From: Halobacteria archaeon AArc-dxtr1 | GTDB lineage: Archaea; Halobacteriota; Halobacteria; Halobacteriales; Natrialbaceae | Reading direction: 5' to 3' | Length of the DNA: 64,000 bases | NCBI GenBank assembly: GCA_025517425.1 | Contig: JAOPJY010000002.1 | Span: 310,001-374,000 of the forward strand | Shown here: one piece after another, positions 51,041 to 61,149 of the stretch | Layout of the letters: every line of letters begins with the position of its first letter | How positions within the stretch are numbered: the first letter of the stretch is position 1 | Position numbers and translations under genes: made by a program | Notes under the pieces: generated by a model | What the model was told of the DNA's origin: nothing | What the model saw: only the letters and a program-made list of their open reading frames with translations | The model's database searches: none

Positions 51041-51760
51041 ATGATTGTGACGCCGACAGAGCCCGTCACGGTGGGCGTGCTCGCGTTCCAAGGGCTCATC
51101 CTCGCCGTGTTCTTGGTAGCGCTGTGGCGGCGCAACGGCGCTGCCATCGTCAACGCGGTCGTCGCCTTCGGGATTACGCTGCTTCCCCCGATGGTCGAAC
51201 GTGGGTCCGCTCTCCTCGTCGGCGACGCGCTCGCGTTCGGCCCCGAACTCACGCTCTGGCTCGCGGTCGCCGGCGGGCTGCACGCGGTCGGTATGCTCGG
51301 CCCCTACGATACGGTCTGGTGGTGGGATCACCTCACGCACACGGTGTCGGCCGGGTTCGTTGCCGCGCTCATCTACGCCGGTCTCGTCGGCCTCCGGGAG
51401 GCCGGCGTCGTCGGCGTCTCGCTCGACACCATCGGACTGGTGACGATCGGGGCGACGTTCGTCGCCGGCGTCTTCTGGGAGCTGCTCGAGCTCCTCGCGC
51501 GCGACCTTGGCGACCGGTACGGCGTCGATCCGGTCCTCGTCTACTACGGACGGCGGGACATGATCCTGGATCTGGTCTTCAACACCGTCGGTGCGGTGCT
51601 CGTCGTCGCGGTCAACCTCCAGCTGTTCGTGCCGGCGACGACGGCGGCGCCGCAGGCGACCCAACTCCTCCTGGTCGGCAGCGGGGTGCTCATCGCCGCC
51701 GGCTCGCTGGTGCTCGTCCGGCATCTCGCCCGTGGCTCGGGGCGCGGGCACGTCGCGTAA
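51041..51760 (+). CDS. Multipass membrane protein (DUF2238/YjdF-like)
   Basis: 239 residues with about seven hydrophobic segments. A conserved WWWDHLTHTVSAGFVAALIY segment and a later EllE-type (FWELLELLARD) followed by DMILDLVFNTVGAVL resemble the YjdF/DUF2238 family of small inner-membrane proteins. Function of the family is unclear. The start ATG at 51041 begins MIVTPTEP. The His-rich WWDHLTHT may bind a metal, which is an inference. Confidence 0.65.
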   Translation: MIVTPTEPVTVGVLAFQGLILAVFLVALWRRNGAAIVNAVVAFGITLLPPMVERGSALLVGDALAFGPELTLWLAVAGGLHAVGMLGPYDTVWWWDHLTHTVSAGFVAALIYAGLVGLREAGVVGVSLDTIGLVTIGATFVAGVFWELLELLARDLGDRYGVDPVLVYYGRRDMILDLVFNTVGAVLVVAVNLQLFVPATTAAPQATQLLLVGSGVLIAAGSLVLVRHLARGSGRGHVA

Positions 51761-52271
51761 GCGGAGTGTGGGTCGTTCGACGGTCGTGGACTGGTCACTC
51801 ACACACCCGAGAAGGGTGTCGGCTCTTCCCGTCACCTGGTGGTAGCGGAGGCGAGATAGGTCGGAGCGGGGCTCCGGTCGTGCCGGCTGCTCCCGGTGCC
51901 AGAGTCGGTGTGAGAACGGTCGAGGGCTGGGCTCGTGGCTGTGACAGGCGGGAACTGCGTTGAAGCGACGCCGGTGGCCAGGAACACCCCGGCCACGTGT
52001 AGCGTCTCGCCGATCTGTTCGGAAAGCCGACACCACCCCATGGAGTGGTGCGGCGTCGTCGATGCCGATCGGGTCCGAGGCAGGTGCGTCCTCGGACGCA
52101 GCCGTCTCACCGATTGGGTCGCTCGGATCGCGCGGAGTGCATCAGGGATGTCACGGCTTGGTATGTCCGTGCGTGACCTGCCTGATGCGGTCAGGCGTAG
52201 GAGGGGGCTATCAGTCGGGAGATCGGTCGGCGGCGACGCACAAAACCTATGAGACGCTCGTGGCTGGGTCG
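51761..52271. other. 511-bp region without recognisable gene
   Basis: High-GC DNA; open frames on both strands have no typical haloarchaeal coding pattern or known motif. I see no repeat, RNA gene or mobile element fragment. Confidence 0.45.
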
Positions 52272-52583
52272 ATGCGAACGGTCGACCGAGAGATGATGCC
52301 CGGAACCCACCGTCGCCAGTTGCTCGCGATCACGACCCCGATAGCCTGTGCGCTCGCCGCCGCGATCGGCTGGTACGGGCTGGTGATCGGCCCGTCACCG
52401 GCGATCCAACAGGTGGTGGCGGGGACGGTGCCGGCTCTGTTCGGCCTCGATCCCGTCACGGTTGCGGCGCTCGCCCCGGCAGTGGTCGTCAGTGTGGGCG
52501 CGACGCTCGCCGTCGTCCTCGAGGTGTGGCTCCAACTTGTCGCGGCGCGGAGTCGGCGACTCGAACTCGAGCCCGCCAGGTGA
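52272..52583 (+). CDS. Small membrane protein
   Basis: 103 residues from ATG 52272 (MRTVDREMMPGTH) with two or three hydrophobic helices (about 18-38, 45-60 and 68-85) and a polar Arg/Glu-rich C-terminus. I recognise no family. The start could also be ATG 52293. The gene is convergent with the giant surface protein gene. Confidence 0.5.
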   Translation: MRTVDREMMPGTHRRQLLAITTPIACALAAAIGWYGLVIGPSPAIQQVVAGTVPALFGLDPVTVAALAPAVVVSVGATLAVVLEVWLQLVAARSRRLELEPAR

Positions 52584-52714
52584 GCGAGCCAAGCGGCGCG
52601 GGGTACAGCGCATCCTGGGCGACGTGGTCAGGTCTAAGTGAGGCCATAGTGTGGGCAGGCTCGAGGGAGGACACAGTGTTGTAAGAGATCCCGATGACAG
52701 CGGGCGTCAGCAGA

Positions 52715-55700
52715 TCACCCAGCTGCTTCTGCGATCCGTCGTCGGTACCACATCACGGACCCTCCGGTCAGTCCGGCGGCGGCGAGCGCCGCGAGCGGGA
52801 GCCACCAACTGTCAGCTACCGTCGGGTCGTCGTCCGACTGGGGCGGTTCGACGGTCAGCGTCTGTGTGTCTTCACCGTCGATCGCCAGCTCGTACGCACC
52901 AGGCTCGTCGGGCTCGAACGCGAACGAAATCTCCTCGCTCGCACTTCCGTCGAGTATCACCGCCTGCGTCTCGACGACCTCGCCATCGACGACTAGGTCG
53001 ACCGAGCGCTCGGCCGTATACTGTCCCCGGTTCGTGACTGTCGCCGTCACCGTCGCCGTCTCGCCGGCCGAAATTGTCGCTGCTTCGAGGGTGGTGTCAG
53101 CGACCGTCGTCGACGGGACGCCGGTGCCAAGCGAGAACACTGAGAGGCCATCGGCCATCGCCTCGAAGGTAGCGTCCGTCTCAGTGTCTGCGACGTGGTC
53201 GGTCGACAGCGGTTCCCAGCCGTCCTCGCCCTGTCGGTAGAGCGTGAGCTCCTCGGAGTCGACACCGAGCTCCGCGAGGTACGCACGGTCGACACTGAAC
53301 GCCAGGGTGACGTTCGAGGCTTCGCCCGGGTCGACGTTGTACTCGAGGTGGACGTAGCCACCCGACAGCGTTCCCGTCTCCGTCTCGAACGTTTCGGCGG
53401 CTGGGGCGAGCAGCGCCTCGGTCTCCGGGGTCGTCTCGGTCGATCCACCCGGCGTGAGATCGTCCGTGTACGACGAGACGTTGACCCAGAGCTCACGCTG
53501 GGACGCCAAATCCAGATCCATCGAGAGACCGGTGACCGTCATCGACTCCGTCCCCGAAAGGGCAACGGTACTTTCCGTGGTCGTCTCGTTGAGCGAAATC
53601 GTCGAGCTGGGGCTACTAATCCAGGTGTAGCCGTCTTCGACGTGGACCGGTTCGACATCGATCACAGCCGTCGCCGTCTCGTCGCCGTACTCGGCGGTCA
53701 CCGTCGCGGTGCCCGCCCCGTATGCGTCGACCGTCCCGGTCGGGCTGACGGTGGCGACGCCAGCATCGTCCGTCGAGAAGGTGGTACGGGCCGTCACGTC
53801 CGCGACGGTCCCATTATGATACGTCGCAGTCACCGTAACCGTCGTGGACTCGACCGTCGTCAGTTCGGCCACGCCGAACTCGGCGGCCAACTCGACTACG
53901 GGCGAGGGCTCGACGGTTACCGCGGCGGTCGTCGAGATCGCGTCGTCACTCGTCAGTTCGGTTCCGACGGTGTACGTGCCAGGGGTGTGGCTCTCGAAGG
54001 GCACCGATGCGACGCCTGTAATGTTCGTTTCGACCGGCTCTTCGATTGCGGTGCCATCGAGACCGTCGGCGTCAGCAACGGTGACCGACGCGCCCGGAAC
54101 CGGATTATCGAACGCGTCAAACGCCGTGATCGCGATCGAATCGGCTACGCCGGCCTCTGCGGTGACGGAGTCGGCGACGAGGGTGGCCGCCTCGGCGGGC
54201 TCGACCGTAATCTCGACCGCGTTCGATTCGACGCTATCGAGTTCGGCGGTCACCGTGTAACTGCCGACGGTCGTCTGGTCGAACGCCCCCTCCGCGCTCA
54301 CGTTCGTCCAGTCGAACGCTGCATCGGCGGTTTCGTTTTCGTTGCCGAACACGTCGTACGCGGTGGCGTCGAACATAACCGTCTCGCCGGCGGTGATCGT
54401 CCGGTCGCTCGCGGGAGAGATCTCGACCGCGATGACGGTGGCTGGCTGGACGGTTACCGTCGTCGTGTCAGCTTCGACGCCAGCCAGTTCAGCCGTTACC
54501 CCGTAGGCTCCGGCAGTCGTGTTTTCGAAGGTGCCGTTCGCTGTGGTGTTCGTCCAGGTAAATTCGGTATCGGCGGTTTCGTTTTGGTTGCCGAACGCGT
54601 CGTAGGCCGTGGCGTTGAGTTCGAGTTGCTCGCCGGCGGTGAGTACCTGGTCGCTTTCGGGATCGAGTTCGACGGTCTCGACTGCGGCCGGCTCGACCTC
54701 GATCGTGATCGGATCGGATTCGACGCCGGCCAGCTCGGCGGTCACCTCGTGAGTGCCGGCAATCGTGTTCACGAAGGTGCCGCTCGCTGTGGTGCTCGCC
54801 CAGGTGAAGGCAGTGTCGGCAGTCTCGTTCTTGTTGCCGAACTCGTCGTAGGCCGTCGCGTTGAATTCGACCGTCTCACCCGCGGTGATCGTCCGGTCGC
54901 TCGCGGGATCGATTTCCACCGTGTCGACGGGTGCTGGCTCGACCGTTATCGACACGGTGTCCGACGTGACGTTCTCGAATGTCGCGGTCACATCGTAACT
55001 GCCGGCGACCGTGTGCTCGAACGTCCCGTCTGTGGTCGTATTCTCCCACGTGAACGCCGTGTTGGCCGCCTCGTTCTCGTTACCGAACGCGTCGAGAGCG
55101 GCCGCATCGAATTCGACCGTCTCGCCGGCCGTGATCGTCTGGTTGTTCGTGGGATCGATTTCGACGCGCTCGACCGCGGCCGGCTCGACGGTGAACGCAT
55201 CGGTCAGTGCCGTCTCAGCTGCGGCGACGCCCTCGTCGGCAGCATCGATGCTGAACGCGAGACGGTACTCGTCGGCGGTTTCGATCACCAGCTCGTCGAA
55301 CGTGGCGAGCCCATCACTGGCAGTTTCGACCGTCGTCTCGGGCGAGACGATGGCACCGGTACCGTCGACCGCGTCGACGGTCATATCGACGCCTTCGACG
55401 GGGTTGTCGAACTCGTCGGTGACGATCGCTTCAGGCGGTCCGGTGATGGGGCCGCCCGCAGACTGCGTGCTGTCTGGTTGCGTTTCGACTGCGATGGCGT
55501 CAGCGTCGGCCGATTCGACGTCGAACGAGTCGGTCTGTGTCTCGTCGGCGTTCGCAACGTTCGCGTCACTGTCATCGATCGAGAACGCGAGTCGGTAGTC
55601 GTCCACGACGTCGATTTCGAGATCGTCGAAGGTGGCGAGACCGGCTGCGTCGGTCTCGACAGCCGTCTCGCCTACAGTGATCGAGCCAGCGCCCTCGATG

Positions 55701-58700
55701 GCGTCGACGGAGACGGTGACGTCCTCGACGGGGTTGTCGAACTCGTCGGTAACGGAGGCGCGTGGCGGTCCAGTGATCGCCTCACCGGCAGTCTGCGTCC
55801 CGTCAGGCTGTGTTTCGACGGCGACCGAACTGGCAGCAACCGATTCGACGGTGAAGCTGTCGGTCAGTGCCGTCGCATCACTCCCGACGTTCGCGTCACC
55901 GTCATCGATCGAGAACGCGAGTCGGTAGTCGTCAGCAGTCTCGATTTCGAGGTCGTCAAAGGTGGCGATGCCCGAACTGTTGGTCGAAGCCATCATCTCA
56001 CCTGCAGTGATCGAGCCAGCGCCGTCGATGGCGGCGACGGAGACGGTGACGTCCGCGACGGGGTTGGCAAACTCGTCGGTGACGGTGACCGTTGGTGGTC
56101 CAACGAGGTTCTCACCGGCCGCGGCCTCGGTTGGTTGGGTGTCGATGGCAACGTCGATCGCGTCGTCCGGAAGGACCAGGAACGGGATGGTCTGAGCGGT
56201 ATCGGACTCGTCGACGGAGTCGTCTGCAGCGTCGATGCTGTACTCGAACCGGTACGCATCAGCCTCCTCAATCGTGATTCCGCTGAGCATGGCGAATCCC
56301 TCGAAGGTAGTCTCTGTCGTCGTGTCTCCGCTCGTAATCGAACCCGACCCCTCAATCGCCTCGACTGTGATAGTGACTCCTTCGACGGGGTTGTCGAACG
56401 CATCAGTCACTTGTGCGAGGAGAGACGAGGGCAGTTCCTCGCCAGCAACCGTGTCAGAAGGAGCGGAGCTCTCCGACACCGAGACGGCGTTCCCTGCTTC
56501 CACCGTGAACTCCTCGCTCGTGGCGCTCACACTCGAGTTGGCCGCCACCTCGAACGTGAGGGTGTACGCCTCCGCCTGTTCAATGTGCAGGTCGTCGAAG
56601 GCGACGAAGCCACTCGAGTCCGTCTCGAGGGTGGTGGTTCCGCCCAGGTCGCCTGATCCGCTGGCCGTGACGGTCACGTTCTCCTCACTGATGGCGTTTC
56701 CGAACGCGTCGGTGAGGTTCGCCGTCGGTGGTCCCTCGATGGATTCACCGGCGGTAGTCGTCTCCGGTTGGGTTTCCACGGTCAGGAGATCTGGATCGGC
56801 GGCGGTGACGGTGCCGTTGATGCTGTCACCCTCCGTGATCTGGTTTCCGTCGACCGTCAGCATGTGATTGTCGTCGGCGGTCGTCACACCCTCGAAGCTC
56901 AGTACCGTGGTGCCATCGTCGCGGATATCAGTATGAACGTTGTGGACCTCTCCATCGTACTCTGAGGTACCGTTCAACTGAGTGGTCTCCGTCCAGAGGT
57001 TCCCATACTCGTCGGTTACTTTGACGTCCAGCGAAAGGAATTCGCCAGCGGTCACCGAGTACGTCTCGTCGAGGAGCGTCACGTTGTGCGCTCCGGTCGC
57101 TTCCGTCTCGATATCGACGCTATCGCCACTCACGCCATCCGCATCGACCGTCAGCGTGTGGGTTCCGCTCGCTGTCACGGTTTCTTCAGGGATGTCGAGG
57201 TCCGCATAGCCGCTTTCGTTCAACGGCAGCGAACCCCCCTCGAACACCTCGCCATCGAGATCTGATGTCACTATCAGGTTCTCGAGTTCTTTGTCCGAAC
57301 CCAGATTGCCAAGCACATCCGTGGCGTTGATCGTCAGCGTGAACCCATCACCTGCCGTGATCTCTTCGGGTGCCGAGGTAATGTGCAGAGAGTCGAGTGG
57401 GGCTGGCACGACCGTGAAGTCGTTCGAGGTGGCGTTGATAGCTGGATCGTCTTCGACTGCAATCGTCAGGTTGTACTCGCCCGTGGTGTTGATCTGGTTC
57501 TCAGAGAAGTGCACAGTGCCAGCGAGCCCAGTCTCACGAGTCTTCGGGTCCGAAAGCTCGCCGGGTCCGTTCGCAGTTCCCGTCACATTGACGCCAAGAA
57601 CGGGATTTCCGTATGTGTCGGTGACTTCGACAACCGGGTTACTGAGATCCTCGCCTGCAGTCTGGTCAGAGAGGAGAGTACTGGTGAACTCAATCGAGGC
57701 AGGATCGGCGGCATCCACCTGAATAGCCGTACTGTCGGGAGAGACGCCATCCGCATCGACCGTCAGCGTGTGAGCGCTGTCGGCCGTTGTAATCTCGTCG
57801 GTGCCCCAAAAGACCGGCATTTGTCCATTCGAATCCACCTCACGGGAACTTTCGTTACTCACCGCTCCATCGTGTTCGGAGGTGAGCGTGACGGTCTCGA
57901 GGGTCTGGTTGACTGCCGGATTACCGAACTGATCGGTCACTTCCACAGTAACAGAGCTGGCAGCGCCAGCCGAAATCGTAACTGGATCGTTCACAATCTC
58001 GAGTGCGTCCGCGGCTGCGGCACCCACGTCGATGTCTGTACTGTCTCCATCGGCGTTACTCGCATCGAGGGTCAGCGTGTGGCTCTCGTCTGCGTTGGTG
58101 AGCGCCACGTCGACTGTTGCTCCGCCGTATTCGTCGAGATCGAGTGTGGACGCAGAGACGAGCGTTCCGTCTTCGGTGTGTTCGGAGGTGAGCGCCACGT
58201 CTTCAGCAGTCACGTTGGCCGCCACGTTACCCAGCACGTCAGTGCCGTTGATGGTGATGGTGAACTCCTCACCCGCAGTGGCCGAATCCGGCACGTCCGT
58301 AATCTCGAGTGAGTCGAGGTCGCTCGCGCCGACGGTGAACGTCTGACTGTCGACACTCGCCGATTCGCCGACGTTGATCGCGGCGCTGTCGATGCTGAAC
58401 TCCAGTCGATAGTCACCAGTCTCGTTGATCGCCAGATTGCTGAACGTAGCGATTCCGTCACTGTCCGTCTGCGAGGTCGTCGTACTCGCGTCCGTGAGCG
58501 ATCCCGGCCCGTCGATGACTTCGACCTCCACGGTGGCGACTCCGACCGGATTGCCGAACTGATCGGTCACCTTCGCCGATGGGGAACTGCCGCCGTCGCC
58601 CGTGATCGTCTCACCGGCGGTTTGTTCAGTGTCGGGTTCGATTTCCACCGCTACCGACTCGGCGTCGTCCGGCGTCACCGTCAGCGTCGCCGTCGTGGCC

Positions 58701-60727
58701 GTCTCGTCTTCGTACTCTGCCTCGAAGTGAACCGTTCCGACACCCGTTGTCGTCACCGTGCCATCGGAGGCAATCTCTGCCACACTCGAGTCACTCGAGG
58801 TGAGCGAACTGAGATCGGTGACGGTTGCGGTGGTGTTGTCGTCGTAGGTCGCGGTGACCGTCACGTTCGTCGTCTCGCCCTGTGTGAGTTCGGTCTCCTC
58901 GAGCGAGACCGAGAGCGAGGAGACACCCACCAGTCCTGCTGGGGGGTCCTGGGCGGCGGAGTGCAGGTAGGGGTAGGAGATCTCTGCACCCGTCTCGACC
59001 GCCCAAGTGTCCGAGAAATCGAGTCCGTCCATGTGATCCGTGGCCGCCCCACCGCGCATCTCGGCAGTGGTCAGGCCGGTGCCACCCGCCGAGTCGTGTT
59101 GCGTCGTGGTTTCAGTGTCCCAGTAAGCGTCTTCGACCGTGGCACCCTCCTCGTTCGTGCCGACTAAGCCGCCGACGGTGGTGTCACCGGAGACGTTCCC
59201 GGCCGCGTACGACTGGGTGATACTCGCGTCCTCGCCGGTGTTGTGGCCCACAAGCCCGCCGACGTTCGATGAGCCAGTGACATTCCCGACAGCGTAGGTA
59301 TTCGTCACGAGGTCGTCTTCGTTCTTCCCGATGAGGCCGCCGACGTTCTCCTCGCCCGTGACGTCCACGTCAGCGTAGGACTGTTCCACCGTGCAGCAGG
59401 GGGACTCTCTATGGTTGGAGCCAATCAGCCCGCCGACGTTTTTCGCGTCTTCAGCGACCACCGTGCCAGTGGCACTCGAGCCGACGACGGTCAAATCAGC
59501 ACCCCTCCCAAGGAGTCCACCAACGTTCTCACCGCTCCCGTCGCCGGTGATGGTACCGGTGACGGATGAGTCCGTGATGGTGCTGCTGACGTGTTCCCCG
59601 ACGAGGCCACCCACGTCGTCGGAGCCGGTGATCTCGCCGGTGACGTGGCTTCCGGTGATGTCGCCGCCCTGAGTGTTCCACCCGACAAGGCCGCCCACTC
59701 TGTTATCGCCGGTGATCTCGCCGGTGACAGACGACTCCGAGATTTCCCCGCCGGAGTTGTGCCCGACGAGGCCACCCACCCTGCTGTTGCCGGTGACGTT
59801 CCCGTTGACAGCGGAATCGATGATGTCGCCGTTAGAGTTGCTTCCGATGAGACCACCCACCCCGTCGTTGCCGGTGCTATTCCCGCTGGCAGCGACATTC
59901 GTGAGTTCGCCCTCCTGGGTATTCCACCCGACGAGCCCCCCCACGGTCGAGCCATCGCTGGAGACATCGCCTGTGGCGGACGACTCCTCGATGGTGCCCC
60001 CAACGTTCCACCCGACGAGCCCCCCCACCCTGCTGGAGTCGCCGGTGACGTCGCCGGTGGCAGACGACTCCGAGATGGCACCGTCGTCGTTCTCCCCGAT
60101 GAGCCCGCCCAGTCGACCCTCACCCTCGACGTCGACGGTGGCGGACGAGGCCGAGATATCGCCGGAGCTGAACCCAACGAGGCCGCCTACCCTGCGAGAG
60201 TCGCCGGTGACCTCCCCACTTGCGGACACATCCGTGATGTCGCCCTCGTTGAATCCAACGAGGCCTCCTACACCGTCGTCGACGCCACCCGCACCGGTTA
60301 CGTTGGCATCGACCAACGTGAGATCCCGAATCTCGGCGTCCTCGGTTGTGGTGGCAAACAGCCCGACGCGGTCCTCGTCGCTGCGATTGATGTACAGGTC
60401 CGCGATGGTGTTGTTCGCGCCGTCGAACGTACCCGCGAAGTCGCCGATCGGCTCGAAGCCATCGCCATCGTTCCACTCTTCGGTCGCACTCGCGTCGATG
60501 TCCCCGGTCAACACGTAGTTCTCGTCCAACCCGTGGTCCTCGAGACACTGCAACTGACTCACGGTCGAAATCTCGTAGTAGCCGGAACTGTTCGGCTGGT
60601 ACTCGACTTCGCTACAGACGGGCGCACTGTCGGCTGCCCCAACCGTCCCGGCGAACCCGACGCCCACGACGATCCCAACACCGAGGAGCGCCACGGCCGT
60701 AACGATCAACAACGCCCGGCGAATCAC
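52715..60727 (-). CDS. Giant GLUG/Ig-like repeat surface adhesin
   Basis: 2,670 residues from GTG 60727, immediately before RRALLIVTAVALLGVGIVV, a signal peptide. Residues about 35-105 have two Cys (VCSEV, QLQCLED). GLUG-type beta-helix repeats (VGGLVGxN with SYAxGxVTG) fill about 100-560. A Big_2-like domain, about ten invasin (Big_1)-like repeats of about 110 residues (VTDEFDNPVEDVTVSV, with FDDLEIETADDYRLAF) and four 82-residue repeats (about 1845-2175) follow. The C-terminal region includes a PGF-pre-PGF-like domain, a CARDB-like domain and a final helix with a RRR cytoplasmic end. The TTG at 60904 is an unlikely start. It would be an outer-surface adhesin. Confidence 0.82.
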   Translation of the reverse strand: MIRRALLIVTAVALLGVGIVVGVGFAGTVGAADSAPVCSEVEYQPNSSGYYEISTVSQLQCLEDHGLDENYVLTGDIDASATEEWNDGDGFEPIGDFAGTFDGANNTIADLYINRSDEDRVGLFATTTEDAEIRDLTLVDANVTGAGGVDDGVGGLVGFNEGDITDVSASGEVTGDSRRVGGLVGFSSGDISASSATVDVEGEGRLGGLIGENDDGAISESSATGDVTGDSSRVGGLVGWNVGGTIEESSATGDVSSDGSTVGGLVGWNTQEGELTNVAASGNSTGNDGVGGLIGSNSNGDIIDSAVNGNVTGNSRVGGLVGHNSGGEISESSVTGEITGDNRVGGLVGWNTQGGDITGSHVTGEITGSDDVGGLVGEHVSSTITDSSVTGTITGDGSGENVGGLLGRGADLTVVGSSATGTVVAEDAKNVGGLIGSNHRESPCCTVEQSYADVDVTGEENVGGLIGKNEDDLVTNTYAVGNVTGSSNVGGLVGHNTGEDASITQSYAAGNVSGDTTVGGLVGTNEEGATVEDAYWDTETTTQHDSAGGTGLTTAEMRGGAATDHMDGLDFSDTWAVETGAEISYPYLHSAAQDPPAGLVGVSSLSVSLEETELTQGETTNVTVTATYDDNTTATVTDLSSLTSSDSSVAEIASDGTVTTTGVGTVHFEAEYEDETATTATLTVTPDDAESVAVEIEPDTEQTAGETITGDGGSSPSAKVTDQFGNPVGVATVEVEVIDGPGSLTDASTTTSQTDSDGIATFSNLAINETGDYRLEFSIDSAAINVGESASVDSQTFTVGASDLDSLEITDVPDSATAGEEFTITINGTDVLGNVAANVTAEDVALTSEHTEDGTLVSASTLDLDEYGGATVDVALTNADESHTLTLDASNADGDSTDIDVGAAAADALEIVNDPVTISAGAASSVTVEVTDQFGNPAVNQTLETVTLTSEHDGAVSNESSREVDSNGQMPVFWGTDEITTADSAHTLTVDADGVSPDSTAIQVDAADPASIEFTSTLLSDQTAGEDLSNPVVEVTDTYGNPVLGVNVTGTANGPGELSDPKTRETGLAGTVHFSENQINTTGEYNLTIAVEDDPAINATSNDFTVVPAPLDSLHITSAPEEITAGDGFTLTINATDVLGNLGSDKELENLIVTSDLDGEVFEGGSLPLNESGYADLDIPEETVTASGTHTLTVDADGVSGDSVDIETEATGAHNVTLLDETYSVTAGEFLSLDVKVTDEYGNLWTETTQLNGTSEYDGEVHNVHTDIRDDGTTVLSFEGVTTADDNHMLTVDGNQITEGDSINGTVTAADPDLLTVETQPETTTAGESIEGPPTANLTDAFGNAISEENVTVTASGSGDLGGTTTLETDSSGFVAFDDLHIEQAEAYTLTFEVAANSSVSATSEEFTVEAGNAVSVSESSAPSDTVAGEELPSSLLAQVTDAFDNPVEGVTITVEAIEGSGSITSGDTTTETTFEGFAMLSGITIEEADAYRFEYSIDAADDSVDESDTAQTIPFLVLPDDAIDVAIDTQPTEAAAGENLVGPPTVTVTDEFANPVADVTVSVAAIDGAGSITAGEMMASTNSSGIATFDDLEIETADDYRLAFSIDDGDANVGSDATALTDSFTVESVAASSVAVETQPDGTQTAGEAITGPPRASVTDEFDNPVEDVTVSVDAIEGAGSITVGETAVETDAAGLATFDDLEIDVVDDYRLAFSIDDSDANVANADETQTDSFDVESADADAIAVETQPDSTQSAGGPITGPPEAIVTDEFDNPVEGVDMTVDAVDGTGAIVSPETTVETASDGLATFDELVIETADEYRLAFSIDAADEGVAAAETALTDAFTVEPAAVERVEIDPTNNQTITAGETVEFDAAALDAFGNENEAANTAFTWENTTTDGTFEHTVAGSYDVTATFENVTSDTVSITVEPAPVDTVEIDPASDRTITAGETVEFNATAYDEFGNKNETADTAFTWASTTASGTFVNTIAGTHEVTAELAGVESDPITIEVEPAAVETVELDPESDQVLTAGEQLELNATAYDAFGNQNETADTEFTWTNTTANGTFENTTAGAYGVTAELAGVEADTTTVTVQPATVIAVEISPASDRTITAGETVMFDATAYDVFGNENETADAAFDWTNVSAEGAFDQTTVGSYTVTAELDSVESNAVEITVEPAEAATLVADSVTAEAGVADSIAITAFDAFDNPVPGASVTVADADGLDGTAIEEPVETNITGVASVPFESHTPGTYTVGTELTSDDAISTTAAVTVEPSPVVELAAEFGVAELTTVESTTVTVTATYHNGTVADVTARTTFSTDDAGVATVSPTGTVDAYGAGTATVTAEYGDETATAVIDVEPVHVEDGYTWISSPSSTISLNETTTESTVALSGTESMTVTGLSMDLDLASQRELWVNVSSYTDDLTPGGSTETTPETEALLAPAAETFETETGTLSGGYVHLEYNVDPGEASNVTLAFSVDRAYLAELGVDSEELTLYRQGEDGWEPLSTDHVADTETDATFEAMADGLSVFSLGTGVPSTTVADTTLEAATISAGETATVTATVTNRGQYTAERSVDLVVDGEVVETQAVILDGSASEEISFAFEPDEPGAYELAIDGEDTQTLTVEPPQSDDDPTVADSWWLPLAALAAAGLTGGSVMWYRRRIAEAAG
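54200..55180. repeat. Four tandem 246-bp coding repeats in the giant adhesin
   Basis: The GCGGTGATCGTC-like anchor (encoding TITAGE) recurs at a 246-bp period (about 54387, 54633, 54879, 55125). Each unit encodes 82 residues with AGETVEFNATAYDEFGNKNE and WTNTTANGTFE. Units are highly similar, so expansion is recent or maintained by gene conversion. Confidence 0.75.
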
Positions 60728-61149
60728 GCCACCCACCCACTGTCTCGGGCGGTCAGCAACTCGTCGATCCGGAAGGGTGCTGTGGCTCGGTAGGAGTTCG
60801 CGGTCAAGGGTGGGTCCGTGGGAAGCGTGGGTAGGTGTTGCATAGGTCCTCAGAGCACGAATCGAGAGCCGACACCTGGTAGGGCGTGCTGGCAACGAGA
60901 CCAAACCCGATTCGTACGACTATCTTCTCTCATCTATCGGAGGAGTTGGCTTAGCGTTACTGTCACCATATGTTGAATGTGGTCGTATTATTGTCATATT
61001 TGATGATATTCGGTACGCCATCTCACTCCAAAAGCTGGGCGTTAAACCGACTCAAACAGCCGTTATCGCCCGAACAGCAGAAGCGGGTTCGGTGCCGACG
61101 ACAACCGGCCACCTATCGAAGACGGACGATCCAGTTGGGCCGGCTTTGA
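60728..61149. promoter_or_regulatory. Intergenic region upstream of giant adhesin gene
   Basis: About 420 bp before the adhesin start. The far half (about 60915-61020) is markedly AT-rich, with TGTCATATTTGATGATATT and CACCATATGTTG-like elements, probably the promoter region. A leader of up to about 190 nt would follow. No gene was recognised. Confidence 0.4.

Noticed and set aside
53195-56656. Very long open frame on the plus strand opposite the giant adhesin
   Set aside because: Antisense frames stay open in high-GC genes with repetitive codons; the translated composition (Arg/Gly/Val-rich) has no domain, while the minus strand encodes clear Ig-like domains.
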